Below, one piece after another: positions 23,271 through 36,176 of a stretch of DNA of 64,000 nucleotides (position 1 is its first letter; the number at the start of each line of letters is the position of its first letter). Both the position numbers and the translations under genes were made by a program. Under the pieces are notes generated by a model, which saw only the letters and a program-made list of their open reading frames with translations, had not been told where the DNA came from and did not search any database. Origin of the DNA: Branchiostoma belcheri (lineage: Eukaryota > Chordata > Leptocardii > Amphioxiformes > Branchiostomatidae); NCBI RefSeq assembly GCF_001625305.1, contig NW_017804065.1, forward strand, positions 399,260-463,259. Direction: 5' to 3'.

Positions 23271-25418
23271 CAGTTTACCTCCCTTTATACAATAGTTTTA
23301 TATTATCTGTATCAGCTTTCAACCTGGATCAAGGTCACAATCTGTTTTGAATGTGCACCGGTGTACTTTCTGATATGATCTGCTTTATTTTGTTAATTTA
23401 TGCAAGTAATGTTTATTAGTTTTGTGATGATCCTTTAATTGTCTTACTTAATTAGGCCCGTCAGTTTTAGCTTGTATTTTTTTTTTTTTGCATATCCTCA
23501 GATGTTTCAGCTTCAAATATGTTCAGTAGTTTATTTGGAAGTATAGGAATATCTAAGTTTAAGACTTCAACATAATATAGGAGTATCTAGATTTTAATTC
23601 CTATTATCTAAAGATTAAGTAAGTAAACATTTTTTTAAGAATACATTTCTACCTTTCCATTTAATTCATGTCTGTCTTAGACAGTAGATCTATGTTCTGT
23701 CCTCCAAACTTTGCCAGCCTTTCTGTCTTCAAGTCAACTTCATGTTTGTGTGGACATTGTCTTGTCAAAGCATCATTGGAAGTCGTGGTCATGGGCTTCG
23801 TGATATTTTCTGTAGTACAGTGTATTTGTTGTTAACTATTTGAATTAATTTTTCAAGGCCCAATAATATACAACAAAACGTATGTACGTCACAGTACGTG
23901 TATGACAGGTTGGATTGTAAAGTGGCAACAATCCTCTGCTGAAGAAAAAGCCCAGCTGTGTACATATTTGACCACATTTGCTGATTAAATAATCTGGTGT
24001 GTTAATGAGAGTACAGTCATTTTTGCTTCATTGTCATTTTCATCTTGCTTCAAGAGAATCAGAAGAAACTGGGATGATGACTGACATTCACCATAGCCGA
24101 TTAAGATGACTACAACAACTCAATTCGAATGTTAATGAGAGTCACATCCAAGTAGTACTAAAAATTACATCCGCATATTTCCATTGTCACCTATCTGACA
24201 CTCCTTTGAGCGTCACTGAAATAGCCTATTTTGCCGAGAGGTTGTAGGACCCGGGAGCTAAAAGGTTAGGTACCCAAGCTATCACTAAAATGAACTAGCA
24301 GAACTAATCAACGCTTACATAATCACGTAAGTATAAGGAATTGAAAAGATGGTTGAGTATGACAAAGGTATGGTCGCTATTGTTGACATGAATTTTTTGT
24401 TGCTTGGATCTTCTGATTCGTTTTCACATCTTAGAAGACTTCAGATGGATCTAACTAGGCTATGACATTCAGAAAGTGAGGAGAGGTAAACAAAAAGCGA
24501 AATTGATTGGAATGGACACAGCTTGAGAAAGGACCTTTGTACTTCAGATATGAAAAGCGTACTTTGAACTGTTCATTGCTGATGCAATAGTAAATATGTG
24601 AGCACTCCCTGGCCGTGTGGCCTTTATCTCTGGCCTTGAGAACAAAGTCTGAATACCTTTGAACCTACGGAGTACAGAGACGTGGCTTATCACAGGTTAC
24701 GCCCCCTTTTCCATTAGAGGATGTGATCACAAACATTTGGCAGATGACTCAACGATTTTTTTACCCTTTTTTTGTTTCCAAGAAGGCCTTTCGTTGGTGT
24801 TTCGTTGTATTTTCAATCAACTTCGCATCGTTCATCACATTTCAAGATCGAGTCGCACAAGTCCAATTTTGGTCGCTCAACGCCCGTACGTTCAGTGATA
24901 ACGTGGAATGGGACTTTAATCAGCAAACGTCTGACGCCCCACACGCTAAGTGAGACCCCATGCCAGGCTGTTCTCGGAAAAGTTTGGCGGCTATCATCTG
25001 AGATAAACACGTTCCTGTAGACACTTCTGTGTCTTTTTAAAACATTCTATTGCGGGAAGATTAAGCATCTTATGTACAAGGGTCCAACAATTTATCAATT
25101 ACTTTGTCAAGTATTTCCAAGAAATGATACGTGTTCATACCACCTCATTGACATTGTCTCTGTGTGATTTCATATGGGCAGCGTTTCAGTTCGCAAGATA
25201 TTCTATGGCAGGTCTACAGCATAGTTTGTCGAAAACATCTAATCAACTGGTGATGTCATTGTTCACCATTGTTTGCTTGGTTGGCTTGCTGCGCAGGCGC
25301 ACTGTCAGTGCCACTGGACTTGTGGCGCAGGAAACGTTTCTAGATCGAAGCGCGAGCGCTTTTTTGTGTGTGCAATCAAGGAGGTTTAACCTCCTTGGTG
25401 CAATCGTCTTAAACCACC
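23271..25418. other. Intergenic between Ki-67 and PAN-EGF gene
   Basis: No gene recognised. Short open frames near 24659-25020 and 25124-25510 have no domain features. The right end holds the promoter and 5' UTR of the next gene, including an NRF1-like TGCGCAGGCGCA at about 25290 (one base off consensus). Confidence 0.5.
25377..25397. repeat. 21-bp palindrome in 5' UTR
   Basis: CAAGGAGGTT and AACCTCCTTG are exact inverted copies separated by one T, ending 21 bases upstream of the PAN-EGF start codon. It may be a transposon scar or a dimer-binding site. Confidence 0.6.
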
Positions 25419-28400
25419 ATGGGAGATTCCCGTGTCATCCGTGCGACCAAACCTCTCCCCATTGCCATTGCGCTCATCTTCTGTGTTTCTACAGTGGTTT
25501 TAGCAGGTGAGTTTTTTTTTTCGGATTTCTTCCGTCCCGAGTGGACGCAAGTTGACCACAAGATTCAAGTCATGAACTTCTTTTTGTTCCATCCAAGTCA
25601 TTTTAACAGCACACACAACGTTTTTTGTAGTGTTCTATTCCAAAGTGTGTTAAGTTCGTTAGGATGGCTCAACTCACTCACAATTACTAACCCTATTTTG
25701 CCAATGCAAAACGTACTACTATAACCCTTTACGAAGGCCAGGTGGAGGCTAGTAAACTTCTGTGGCTCCAGAACGTTCTCCGTGTGAAAGCAACATGCTT
25801 ACAAAGCAAATATTAACAGTACGACATTCTAGGACAGGATTGTGAAAAAGCTAGAATTAGTTGAATCACAAACTGTAGAAAAGTACATAGGGTGAAATGC
25901 TATATTTGTATAGAGTGTTATTTTGAACATGACGATTCACGAAGCTCCTTCCCACCCCCCCCAAAAAAAAAGTCAGTCACACCTAGGCCGATAAGCAATC
26001 TGATAATCTCCAAGCAGATCCTAGGGTGGCAAAATTACAGTATCAAATTGGCCATGCGCTATCGCAAGGTGGGGGTAGCGAAAAAAAAACGGGCCATATA
26101 TAAAAAGCTAACGATCATTCCCCCACAACCTCTGCTAGGAAAGTACAATCTGAAGCATGTAGCCAATCTATATGCACGTTCACAAACATGTGCCTACTTT
26201 CAACAATATTTTTTCTTCTTCAGTAAGTTATTGCTCAAAAGTTTCCGAATATCTCACCAGTTCTAAAGATGTGGTTGTCATTTCGTGGGTATTTGTCTTT
26301 GTCCTTTTCAATGAGGGGGTGAAGCTAATACGTGTAGCGATCATGCCGATGGTTTTATTTCGCGGTGTTTAACAAAGTGCCATTAGTATATATACGTAGG
26401 AGACAGCATTGACCGTTTTAGCTCACGGTTCAGATTGTTTAGTAATATTGTCCCTTGACATTGCTTTGTAATAATGAGACCGCTTACATGCCTAGCTGTT
26501 TCCTTTAGTTGATGCTGTTACCTTACGGTGTATCTTGATGCTTGATCGGAACTAGATGCAAAGTCACCACGTTTTAGTCATATCTGGGCAATTTCTAAGA
26601 GGATCTTTCAGTGGCAAAGTCGTAACCATTCCTTACTCTTTAGTGCCGGTCTGATTGACACCATTAATCGAAAAATCTGCTAGGAGATTAATACATGGGT
26701 CATGGGTGCATCTCCTTCAGAAATGATCGAACTTTATGACTGCACCGACGGCAAATATCTAAATCAACATGACGATGACACCATAAATGGTATCAGCATC
26801 GAGGAGTGCGCTGAGAGGTGCATGCATGGAACACCTGGTGTACCGGAATGGGAGTGCTCGTCGTTTGACTACATGAAGTCAGACCAAATATGTCTGCTCA
26901 GTACAACCAAAAGTGGCTCCCTTACTTCTGACTCCAACTACTGGTATTGTGAGTTGAAAGGTGAGACCAATCTTGATATCTTTATGCATTGAAAACAATT
27001 ACATTTGGACTTCTGCATGCGCCGAAATGTGACTTAAGTTCTGAAAATCGACATAATTTATAACGTACATTTATAGTTTTCATACAATAATCGTCGGATA
27101 GTCCTTTCTTTTCAATTCATAGTTTTGGGAATACAGATCTCTGTCAGTCACTGACTAAGTAGAGGTAATGGATGCTATCAGAAACGTTTTCAAATTCTTA
27201 CTTGATTAACGACTGTTACCTTGTGTATCTTATTTCACGAATGTCAGTTACCTTCATCGAAGTCTTTTCTTGTAAATCTATGACGCGGCCAAGGGTTATG
27301 CAAGATGAGTGAAACGTCTTGTACGTACGGTAGATTTGCTCATTACTAAAGGGGAGTCCAATATAATACGATGAATTCTATGCATTATCATATTGCAGAT
27401 CTTCTCCATTTTTTCGACGTGCAACCAGACCACGCCTTAGGCGGACTGGATGACTATATCGTCCTCCTACCGGAGGCGACCCCCCTCAAATGCGCGTGGC
27501 GATGTCTGCGGGACCAAGCCACCCTACCCGGTGCCGTCTGTTACTCCTTTGAGATCGGAACTGAGCAGCGGCCCGATAAGTGTCTGCTAAGTAGTTACAG
27601 CGTGGACACATCGGGCATTTCTCTGGACTTCAACCCAAGATTCGACTACTATCAACGTAGCGGTAGGCTCAGTTCATATAGTTATTACAATTACCGTCTT
27701 CTATATCTATATATATTATGTATATATACTTTTTAATTAATCTTATTTCTCCCCGGGCCCTCGGAATGGTAAATGTGTGGGTAAAGGAATTCTAGGGTAG
27801 CACGAGTGAAAATCCGAATGGTACCCAGGCTAATTCTAGGGTACTACTAGTAACTAAACTCTCCCGGCCAATTATTCTCCCTTTGGCTAAATACCATACC
27901 CGAACCCTAATTGTTGGTCTGGTGGAAACTGCTAATATGTAGAAATGGGTCATCATGTCAGGCTATCCTAAAGTATACAATTATTACCCAAGTCTTTATA
28001 TCAAACGGAGGATCGCTAACCGTACCAACCCCCACCCCTACGCTGAGCGACCAAATTTGATTTGTGCGACCCTTCATTTTATAAGTAGAATATGTCGGAA
28101 AGTTAAGTTTAGTCTAAGAGGTTCGTTCCTAATGTATGAAATTCGTTTAGCGATCTGTCAAGTGTTGAAAAGAACGACTTCTCCCCAAGCAGAGGTTTGG
28201 GCTTTGGCCTCAGTATTTTTTGGCGTATTTTGGTTTTTTAAATTGGGAACCAGTACTAAAACAAAGCCCGATGGATTTAAAAGCCTTAAACAGGCCAAAA
28301 ATAAGCCAAAGCCAAAATCCCTGGAGAGTTATGCACGACACGCTGATAACAGTATCTTTGCGCGTCGCCTCTGGTAGACGTATGCTTACAGTAGGGTTAA

Positions 28401-31400
28401 TTATAAACTGAAAAATATGATAAACATTGTCTCTATTTGATTTTATTTTTGATGTCGCAGAACTATGCATACCCAGTCCCTGTGTTAAGGGATACTGCGT
28501 GGGAAAGAACAAGGTTTTCACCTGCATGTGTGACGCCGGCTGGGGAGGAGACATCTGCAACGAAGGTACTATTAATCTTAATCTGACTAACGTTAGCGGT
28601 GGTTTTATTTCGGGGTGTTGTCACCACGCTGCGAATATGTGCCTAGCCTGCTAAGTACTGTAACAGCGTTACTATCGTTCTACAGATTTTCAACTGTGAA
28701 CTTCAAACACAGCCAAAATATAATTTCCTACAAAACCACTGCAAGGTAGACGCATTATTTACATATCTGGTTGATGCAATTTCCAGCACTGCCGCTAGGA
28801 AGCGCACTGCCGAAGCCTTTATTAAGTGTCGTAACGTTTAGTACTAGTACCTTCGTCAATAGGGTTATGTTTTGAGTTGTGTCATTTTGGAGTAAGGGTG
28901 GTCTGGGTCTGTATGCATGTATGTCAACAGCAAATCAAGAACGTGTGCATGGATCTTTATGATATTTGGCAGATGAGTAGCAGTTGCGGAAACGAAGGTC
29001 AAGTTTGAAAATGGTTCACCCCACATTTTTAATGGCACTGCAGTGGGCTGTATGTGTATGGATTGATGTATGTGTGTTTGTGTGTGGACAACATAACTCA
29101 AGAAGCTGTGGATGGCTGTGCATGCATCGGATATTGAGTGGATGGAAATGGATCGCAAATAGGAAGGAACTCTAGTTCTTAAAATATTGTAGTAGAGCTG
29201 TAGATTTAACCAAGGAGATTTTAAATGCCTTGATGTTGGACATCTCTTTTTGTCATCATATATGCACACACGCACACACACATAAACACACAGGCACGCA
29301 TGCACACACACACACACGTTACAAAACACACTTTTGGGGATGTTTTCAAAGACTTCAAAGTTCAAAGACTGCATTTGCAAAACACCTCTCTAAAGTTGAA
29401 TACCTCATGCTTATGCTAGTATCCAATTCCAGTATGTGCTGAAGGGACCTTTGGGCAGGGCTGCCATGAGATCTGCCACTGTGCGCTTGGCGGCTCTGTG
29501 TGTGACACAGCCTCCGGGATCTGCAGCAGTGGTGGGTGTATTGAAGGATGGTCAGGACCCAACTGTCAGGCAGGTAACAGAAACAGAAACAGATGCATTC
29601 CTATTTACAAAGGTGTCAGGCATTCAAACGTTGCCTTGCAATTTGCAAGCTAGTATGCAAATCATGTTGTATGTGACAGTGTTTTCCTTAATTTTTCTTT
29701 TCTTTTCTAGAAACTTGATGTTAAACAGTTTTGTATTGAGATTAAAACTATTCAAAAGGCATATTTTGGTGCATGGCATTACACACAAAAGACCTACAAA
29801 TCGGCGGTCATTTTATATGCATGCCCATTTGTGATTTAATGTTTTACTCAGATGTCAATGAGTGCCTTGACAACGCTGGTCGTGGACCGTGTGCTCAGAT
29901 CTGTACTAATACTGATGGAAGCTACACCTGTTCGTGTCGGGCTGGGTACAGTCTGAATGACGACGGGCATTCCTGTGATGGTAAAAGTTGTTGTTTTCAC
30001 TACAATCAACAATTAAGTTAACGTGCTCATTTTTTGTGCATGATGAAATGATATTAACTGGAGGTGAGATACTGTATATATAGCTTATATGATTAAGTTA
30101 ACGTGCTCATTTTTTGTGCATGATGAAATGATGTTGTGTCAATAAAGAATCTCTCTAATAAAGTTATAATCATAAAGTTCAAAATCTGACATTGTTGACT
30201 TGTCTTGTTGCTATGCATATTTACCTTGGTCCCCTGGTTGGTCATCAAACAATTTTGACTGTACCTTTACCAATTTGGGGATGTAGCTTATTTGATTTCT
30301 TACATTTGCTCTCTATACAGACTCATGACCATGCCTCTCTTTGTGCTTCTGCAGATGTCTGCATCCCCAACCCCTGTATTCACGGCCACTGTGTGAGGCA
30401 TATCAATACTTTCACCTGTATGTGTGATGCCGGATGGGGAGAAGACATTTGTGACACAGGTAACATCATTAATGCAGTTCTATTCATTTACTGATTTAGT
30501 TTAAACTGGGACTTTCAAGACAATCATGATTATTTGGTATGAAGCACAACAAATGCATTAAATAAGAACAGCATGACCTTGTCAAACTACTAGTAACCTG
30601 TAATCTATTGAATTTCAGAATCATTATAGCAGAATTCTTTTTTATTTACTTAATAGTTCACCACAAAATAAGGCTCAAGGGAGCCACTTAATGTTTTGGG
30701 TTACTGTACAGCCAGTGAGGACAGATGTTTGTTGACCTTAGACTTAAAAAGTTTAAGGTTGAACCCATGTGGGAAGCTTGTTCCATGGTAGCTTGTTCCA
30801 TAATGATGTTGTTGTAGGAAAAAAAGCTTTTAGAATGATTCATGTCTCAAATAACATACTGTACCAATGTTGAAGCGTAGTCATTGTATGTATAAATTTA
30901 TAGACATTATACACACAGAAACTCTCACAGGTTCACATAACTTAACAGGTTCACAGATTTGGAAGTCACAGTCATGAGTGCAATTTTGTACTGGAGTAGT
31001 GCTTTTGGTGCATTTAACTTGAGACTACCAGCAAGAATCGTTTATCATGACAACCTTGGTTCTATGTCATTGTTTCATGTAACTAACCAGAGAACTTAAT
31101 TACATCACATTTTTATATTCTTCAGCCTGTAGTTCTGGTACCTTTGGGTCTGGCTGCTCCTCCACCTGTCACTGTGCAGCCGGAGATTCAGTTTGTGCCA
31201 CAGACACCGGAGCCTGTAGCACTGGAGGATGCAGCGATGGATGGCAAGGACTCAGCTGCCAGACAGGTTTGCTTCTTTGGCATAACTGGTAAACTACCTT
31301 AAGGCACAATACACAAGTTTTGTACAGTAACCACAGGCTGTTTAAGACCAGACTGTAAGGTTTTATCCACTCATGGACCCCTTGTCTTATTGATAGTTGT

Positions 31401-33699
31401 GGCAGGTTCTTTACTGCGCTCTCCTCAAATACAGGACCTCCAGCTTTATGTCCCATTTGAGAGGATGATCCAATTTTCCATGATCCATGCCAACCCATTT
31501 ATTTCATGGCCATTTTTCTTTTAATTGGTTTATCTAGACATTGATGAGTGCCTCAGCAATGATGGCCGTGGACCTTGTGCTCAAGTCTGCACCAACACCC
31601 CGGGACATTACGTCTGCTCTTGCTCCGATGGTTACAAAGTTGGCGCTGATGGGCACACCTGTGAAGGTACAAGGTGTTTTTTAAATCTTATCAAGTACAA
31701 TTGCGTCTACATGTATGTTGTCCTTGGTGACAATCATGTGGTTATTACTCTTATATTTTTGTTGTTAAGTAGAAGATGACATTTATTTTTTATATAAATA
31801 TATGTTCTTGACTTGCCTGTTGTCTCCAGTAGTACACTCCATTGTAGTACACTCTTAAGGATTGGCTACTTGGTATACTTTCTTAGCCAAAACTCTCCTC
31901 ATGATGACATGTCCCCAGTTGTGATATTTACAGTTTGCCCTTGCCCCATTTTTTGGGTGCTTTTATCAAATCAACAATGGACTTTTTAATTCAAGAGCAT
32001 TGTTTGGAATTAGGTCTCTAATGGACTTACTGAATCATGATACTTAAAAGGATATGATACTATAGGAACACCTGTGTAAAGCTTACTGACACTATGTGTG
32101 CTCTGTATACTAGCTTGCGGGCTTGGTACATTTGGACCTGAGTGCTCTGGAATGTGTCACTGTGCGTTTGGAAATATAGTGTGTGATTCTCAGGCGGGAG
32201 GCTGCAGCAATGGTGGATGTGCATCTGGATGGATCGGATCAAACTGTCAGACAGGTAGGTAACGTCTACTTCCAGTAGCATAATTCAAACAGGTCATGTA
32301 TATCCACCATCTGGAACAACAGAGATCTCCAATGGCAACAGCCCCTGGTATAATGCACCTAGTAAAAATGGCATACCAGTATATACATATAACCTGTTAG
32401 TTATTGGGGTTACAAGTCCCAGGCATCATCCTATTACAGAGCACACTGACTGTTATTTCTCCTCCAGTCCATAACTTAAAAATAAAGTGTATGTGAACAT
32501 CTGCATACATTGACATATATCTTTTAAAGCACATAAAGCTACTGTTAAATTCCAGCATGCCAGCCTGGCTATTTTGGACAAGGCTGTACCGGGATCTGCC
32601 ACTGTGCAAGTGGAGATTCTGTGTGTTATCCACAGTCTGGGGTCTGCAGTAGTGGTGGCTGTGCCCCGGGCTGGGAGGGGAGGAACTGTCAGAATGGTAA
32701 GGATCATATATCAACACACAAAAAATCATATGATACAAAAATACAACATAACAATAAAAAAATTTGAAAATACGTGTACAACACATCGGAAAATGCAGGA
32801 AGTACACTGAAGAACTGTCACACTTTTATTTGGCTAAGACCACACTGACTTAATTTTATGGATGACATCCTCTGAAGACACCCAAACTAGTGCGCTCCAG
32901 AAAAATAAAAAAGTCCAGCCAAAAAAATGCTGCTAAACCACAGGAATAAAAAGCTGGCATTGTGAATTGCAGTAGTACACAGCGACTTTTACTACAAGCC
33001 GGCACATGCTGGCCTTTTGCAGTATTTATGAGTCGGCACTGTACTGATTTCTTGAGTTTTGTGGAGCTTGGGCAGCCTGGGTGCCTTCCTCCGTGTAGTT
33101 ATCAACGGCTCCTTATTGTTGCTGGCTTTGCATACACCATGGACTACAGAGGATGGCACCCAGGCTAGAACCTTGGAGGTAATATTTTTTTTTAGAGAGA
33201 AAGCAAAAATCAATGCACACTGTCATCCACAAAATTAAAGCAGTGTGGCCTAAATTCCACATCAACGTAGTATTTAGTAATGTTACAAATTTATTACTTA
33301 CTTGTGTTTTGATGTCAAGATGTCAACGAATGCAGCAGGAACACCGACATCTGCCACACCGAAGGCACATGCGTCAACACAGAAGGGTCCTACAAGTGTA
33401 CATGTAACCCAGGCTACCAGTGGGATGGGATATCATGTAAACAAGGTAGGCACCATTATTAATCAATATGTTCCACCTCTGAAAGATTTTCAGTGTGTAC
33501 CTTCTAGCTTACATCATTACATTGTCCAGAGACCAGTGTCTAAGTCTTATTCTCATTCTGTATCATTCTCTCTACTTCAGAACATCAGAGTGCTGGTGGT
33601 GGTCTGTCTGCAGGGGGCATCGTGGGCATTGTGTTGACATTGGTAGTGCTGTTCGCTGCAGCTGCAGCTCTCATCTTCAAGAAGTGTCGGACTGAGTAA
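25419..33699 (+). CDS. PAN-PAN-EGF type I membrane protein
   Basis: Thirteen coding exons: 25419-25506, 26721-26960, 27399-27662, 28461-28565, 29433-29573, 29852-29980, 30355-30459, 31126-31266, 31538-31666, 32114-32254, 32556-32696, 33320-33445 and 33581-33699. They sum to 622 residues with no phase conflict; every internal exon is phase 1-1. Start context ACCATGG is optimal. Order: signal peptide (1 to about 29), two PAN/apple-like domains (30-197), EGF, eight-Cys MEGF/Tie-like EGF, calcium-binding-type EGF (DVNEC start), EGF, MEGF, cbEGF, MEGF, MEGF, cbEGF (542-583), transmembrane segment (597-616) and a six-residue tail KKCRTE. With no signalling domain, it is probably an adhesion or ligand-capture protein, or a source of shed ectodomain. 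An intron (33711-34219) begins 11 bases after the stop, too close to trigger NMD. I do not recognise an orthologue. Confidence 0.85.
28200..28313. repeat. Imperfect inverted repeat, about 114 bp
   Basis: GGCTTTGGCC at the left pairs with GGCCAAAAATAAGCCAAAGCC at the right with small gaps, in the intron before the first EGF exon. It may be a small hairpin element. Evidence is weak. Confidence 0.3.
29266..29320. repeat. Interrupted (CA)n microsatellite
   Basis: CA repeats broken by AA and GC dinucleotides in an intron of the PAN-EGF gene. The opposite strand gives a false cysteine/valine-rich frame. Confidence 0.9.
30012..30132. repeat. 41-bp exact direct repeat, 80 bp apart
   Basis: The sequence starting ATTAAGTTAACGTGCTCATT and ending GATGAAATGAT occurs at 30012-30052 and again at 30092-30132 with no difference. 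It is a recent local duplication in an intron of the PAN-EGF gene. Confidence 0.95.
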
Positions 33700-34980
33700 T
33701 TTGACGACATGTAAGTTTTTGTTTCCCTGATCAGTATCAAAATCAAATCCTCACAGACCTAAGACAATTGCTACTAGTGTATTTACCCAAGTATTATATA
33801 AGTATTTAGTATTATTAAGTACATGTATTATGCATAACATTAATCCTACACAAAGAGCTTGGAGACCAGATTTCAGTTGATCATGTCTCCATTGTTACTT
33901 TATCAGTGGAAAAGTCACAAATATCCATTACCCTTTACAAATCATTTGTTACGATTGTACATTGACGGGTTATTAGTACCAGGGCTGCTTATGATAGTAG
34001 GTTGAAAACAAGTCCCACAATCTTATGCTGTTTATCGTAATTCATCTTTAAGCAGATTATCTGATCTCAAAGAGGTTACTGTAGGATCGCTTCAATACAA
34101 GGATATGCCTGCAGCTGGGTCTATTAACCAAGATTAATTTGTGTAATAAATTGCAAGTTGTCATGATGTTAACACTTATGACAGAACAGTAAATGATATC
34201 ACCTATTTTACCTTTACAGGCCTTGCAAGCCTCAGAGTCCACATCCAGTGTTTACAAATGTGGAGACTAGTGCTCTGTTGGTGCTGACATTGTACCTACC
34301 AGCTTGACTGTTGAACACAAACCATTCTAATGTTAAGTTGTTCTTATATAATCCAAAAATTTCAATGAATAACTTTAGTTGAATAAGCTTCATTGTATAA
34401 CTATTACAAGCTCTAATATGGTGGTGTGTTATGCCAAAGTATGATTATATCAGCTATACAGATACTGATACAGATATCACATACATGTACGGGCATTACA
34501 TGTAATTGCACATATTGGCACAGAAATCTAATGCAGTATAACTTTGATGGAGTAGCGATTATCAGTTTTTGTCAAAAGCACAGCATACTTATTAATTAGC
34601 TGTGTTATACATTATAATCTCTCATTGTCAGATGTGAATGCAAACATACAAGGCTATCATACTAGACTTACCATTTAAAACAACATTGTACACAATGTGC
34701 TTATGTCAAGATGAAACTTTTTCGTTGATGAACAAGGACGTAAGCTGGTTAATACCAGAAAAATTCTCTGTAACTCACCTAAAATTGCCACATACAGTAC
34801 AGGCTTTTAATTTACCAGGACTCTATCCAGCTAAATTTTTGTCCATCCTCTGAGTTTAACAAGCAAATCTCTGTGTTGAGTTGTGAAATGCATGATTAAA
34901 TTTAAAGGCATATATCTTACATAAAGCATGGTATCACAAAAACACAATAATATGGTCCATTCCAGATTCTTCAGTCAGAA
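33700..34980 (+). other. PAN-EGF 3' UTR, 3' UTR intron and convergent spacer
   Basis: After the stop at 33699, a donor (CAT|GTAAGT at 33711) and an acceptor (TTTACAG before 34220) define a 3' UTR intron, so the last exon starts at 34220. The rest up to 34980 separates this gene from the oppositely oriented MGMT and holds no gene that I can see. Confidence 0.55.
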
Positions 34981-35958
34981 TCACCTCTCCTTGACCTCAT
35001 GTTGTAGTAGCCACTCCTTCAACACATTTCCCTTGCCTGACATGAAGTTCCCCACACTGCCATCACTGTTCACCACCCTGTGACAAGGCACCAGTAGAGG
35101 GGTCTGGTTGGCTCGCATCGCCCCACCCACCGCACGGGACGCCCTCGCGTTCCCCGTCATCGTGGCCAGCTGGCCATACGATACAGTCTCTCCTACATCG
35201 ACCTTGGTAGCCAGGTTGTGAAGTACGGCAGCTGTGAATGACCCTTCCTTGTACTTAGTGATGTGAAGGGGAGGCTTGCTCAGGCCTCGCACACTAGAGG
35301 CATCTTTGAAATAATCCTGGAACAAGAAATCAAAGATGTTATAGTCATACAGTAACTTCCCGTTACCTCCCTGGAAATGTTTCCATTCTAGTGATGTGTC
35401 CACAACTCCATGTCCACAACACAATCTTCCATTATATTAGTAGTACCTTGATCCAGTCCACACACTTTCCAAGCGGCTCACACTTGTTAACCAGCTCTTC
35501 TGCTGAACCATCCACAAGCTCAACCTCATATCTGGGGGGAAAGAGCATATATTGGTCACAATAAAATCAACATGTCATATTAGTAAATAGGGAGGGCAAA
35601 TTCAAACCAAGTGTGTATGTATGAGAAAAAGGGAGAGTTTGTGTATGTCTCAAAGAGTGTGTGTGCGTGCGAGCACGAGAAAGAATTGTTGCAGGATTGT
35701 TATATTCTGAGTCACATGGTAAACTAAGCTCGTTGCATATATTCTAATAAAAAAAACGTTGGACTTCCATGTGCTGTAGCTCTAAGGGGGCGTTTTCCTC
35801 CGGATCCATAATATGCTCAAGTTTAGACGTTACCTGCTGTCAGGTGAAAAGTTCTTTGGCTCCTGTAGGTCCACCTTATGCACTCCTCTCATACACGACT
35901 CGATGGTTATCTGCCCAATGGGGCTCATCAATCGTGCAACAAACAGTTTGCACTCCAT
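34981..35958 (-). CDS. MGMT: MGMT, O6-alkylguanine-DNA alkyltransferase
   Basis: Three minus-strand exons: 35834-35958 (ATG at 35958), 35447-35531 and 34981-35316 (TGA). They give 181 residues; human MGMT is 207. The active-site PCHRV is present with the acceptor cysteine at residue 148. SYGQLA, NARASRAVGGAMRANQ (recognition helix and DNA-binding wing) and GNVLKEWLL are all intact. The enzyme removes O6-alkyl groups from guanine in one suicidal transfer to that cysteine, in the nucleus. The N-terminal region MECKLFVARLMSPIGQITIE is short, like many invertebrate forms. It is transcribed divergently from CLINT1 and converges with the PAN-EGF gene. The start was chosen because no in-frame extension with coding character is seen upstream. 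Confidence 0.95.
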
Positions 35959-36176
35959 CTTTTAGCAGGAGTCTCAGAATTCCCGCCGCGATGACCAAGT
36001 CACTTCCGGGGTACGGTGACCTCTGTGCCGTGACGTCACAATTTCTTCCGCCATTTTAGCTAGACATCGGCCATTTTCTGGTGACACGTCTACGATCCGA
36101 CGAAATCCGCGGGAATCGACCGACATTTTACTTTCCTGAGATTCCAAACAAGCCACAAAGAATCCCATCTATCAAG
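35959..36176. promoter_or_regulatory. Bidirectional promoter between MGMT and CLINT1
   Basis: Only 218 bp separate the two start codons. The gap holds an ETS site ACTTCCGG (36002-36009), a perfect CRE palindrome TGACGTCA (36031-36038), and two YY1-type motifs, CCGCCATTTT (36048-36057) and GGCCATTTT (36069-36077). No TATA box is seen. This set is typical of housekeeping bidirectional promoters. Confidence 0.75.

Noticed and set aside
28865-29380. 171-codon minus-strand frame
   Set aside because: Driven by the CA microsatellite; it lies within an intron of the PAN-EGF gene and has no domain features.
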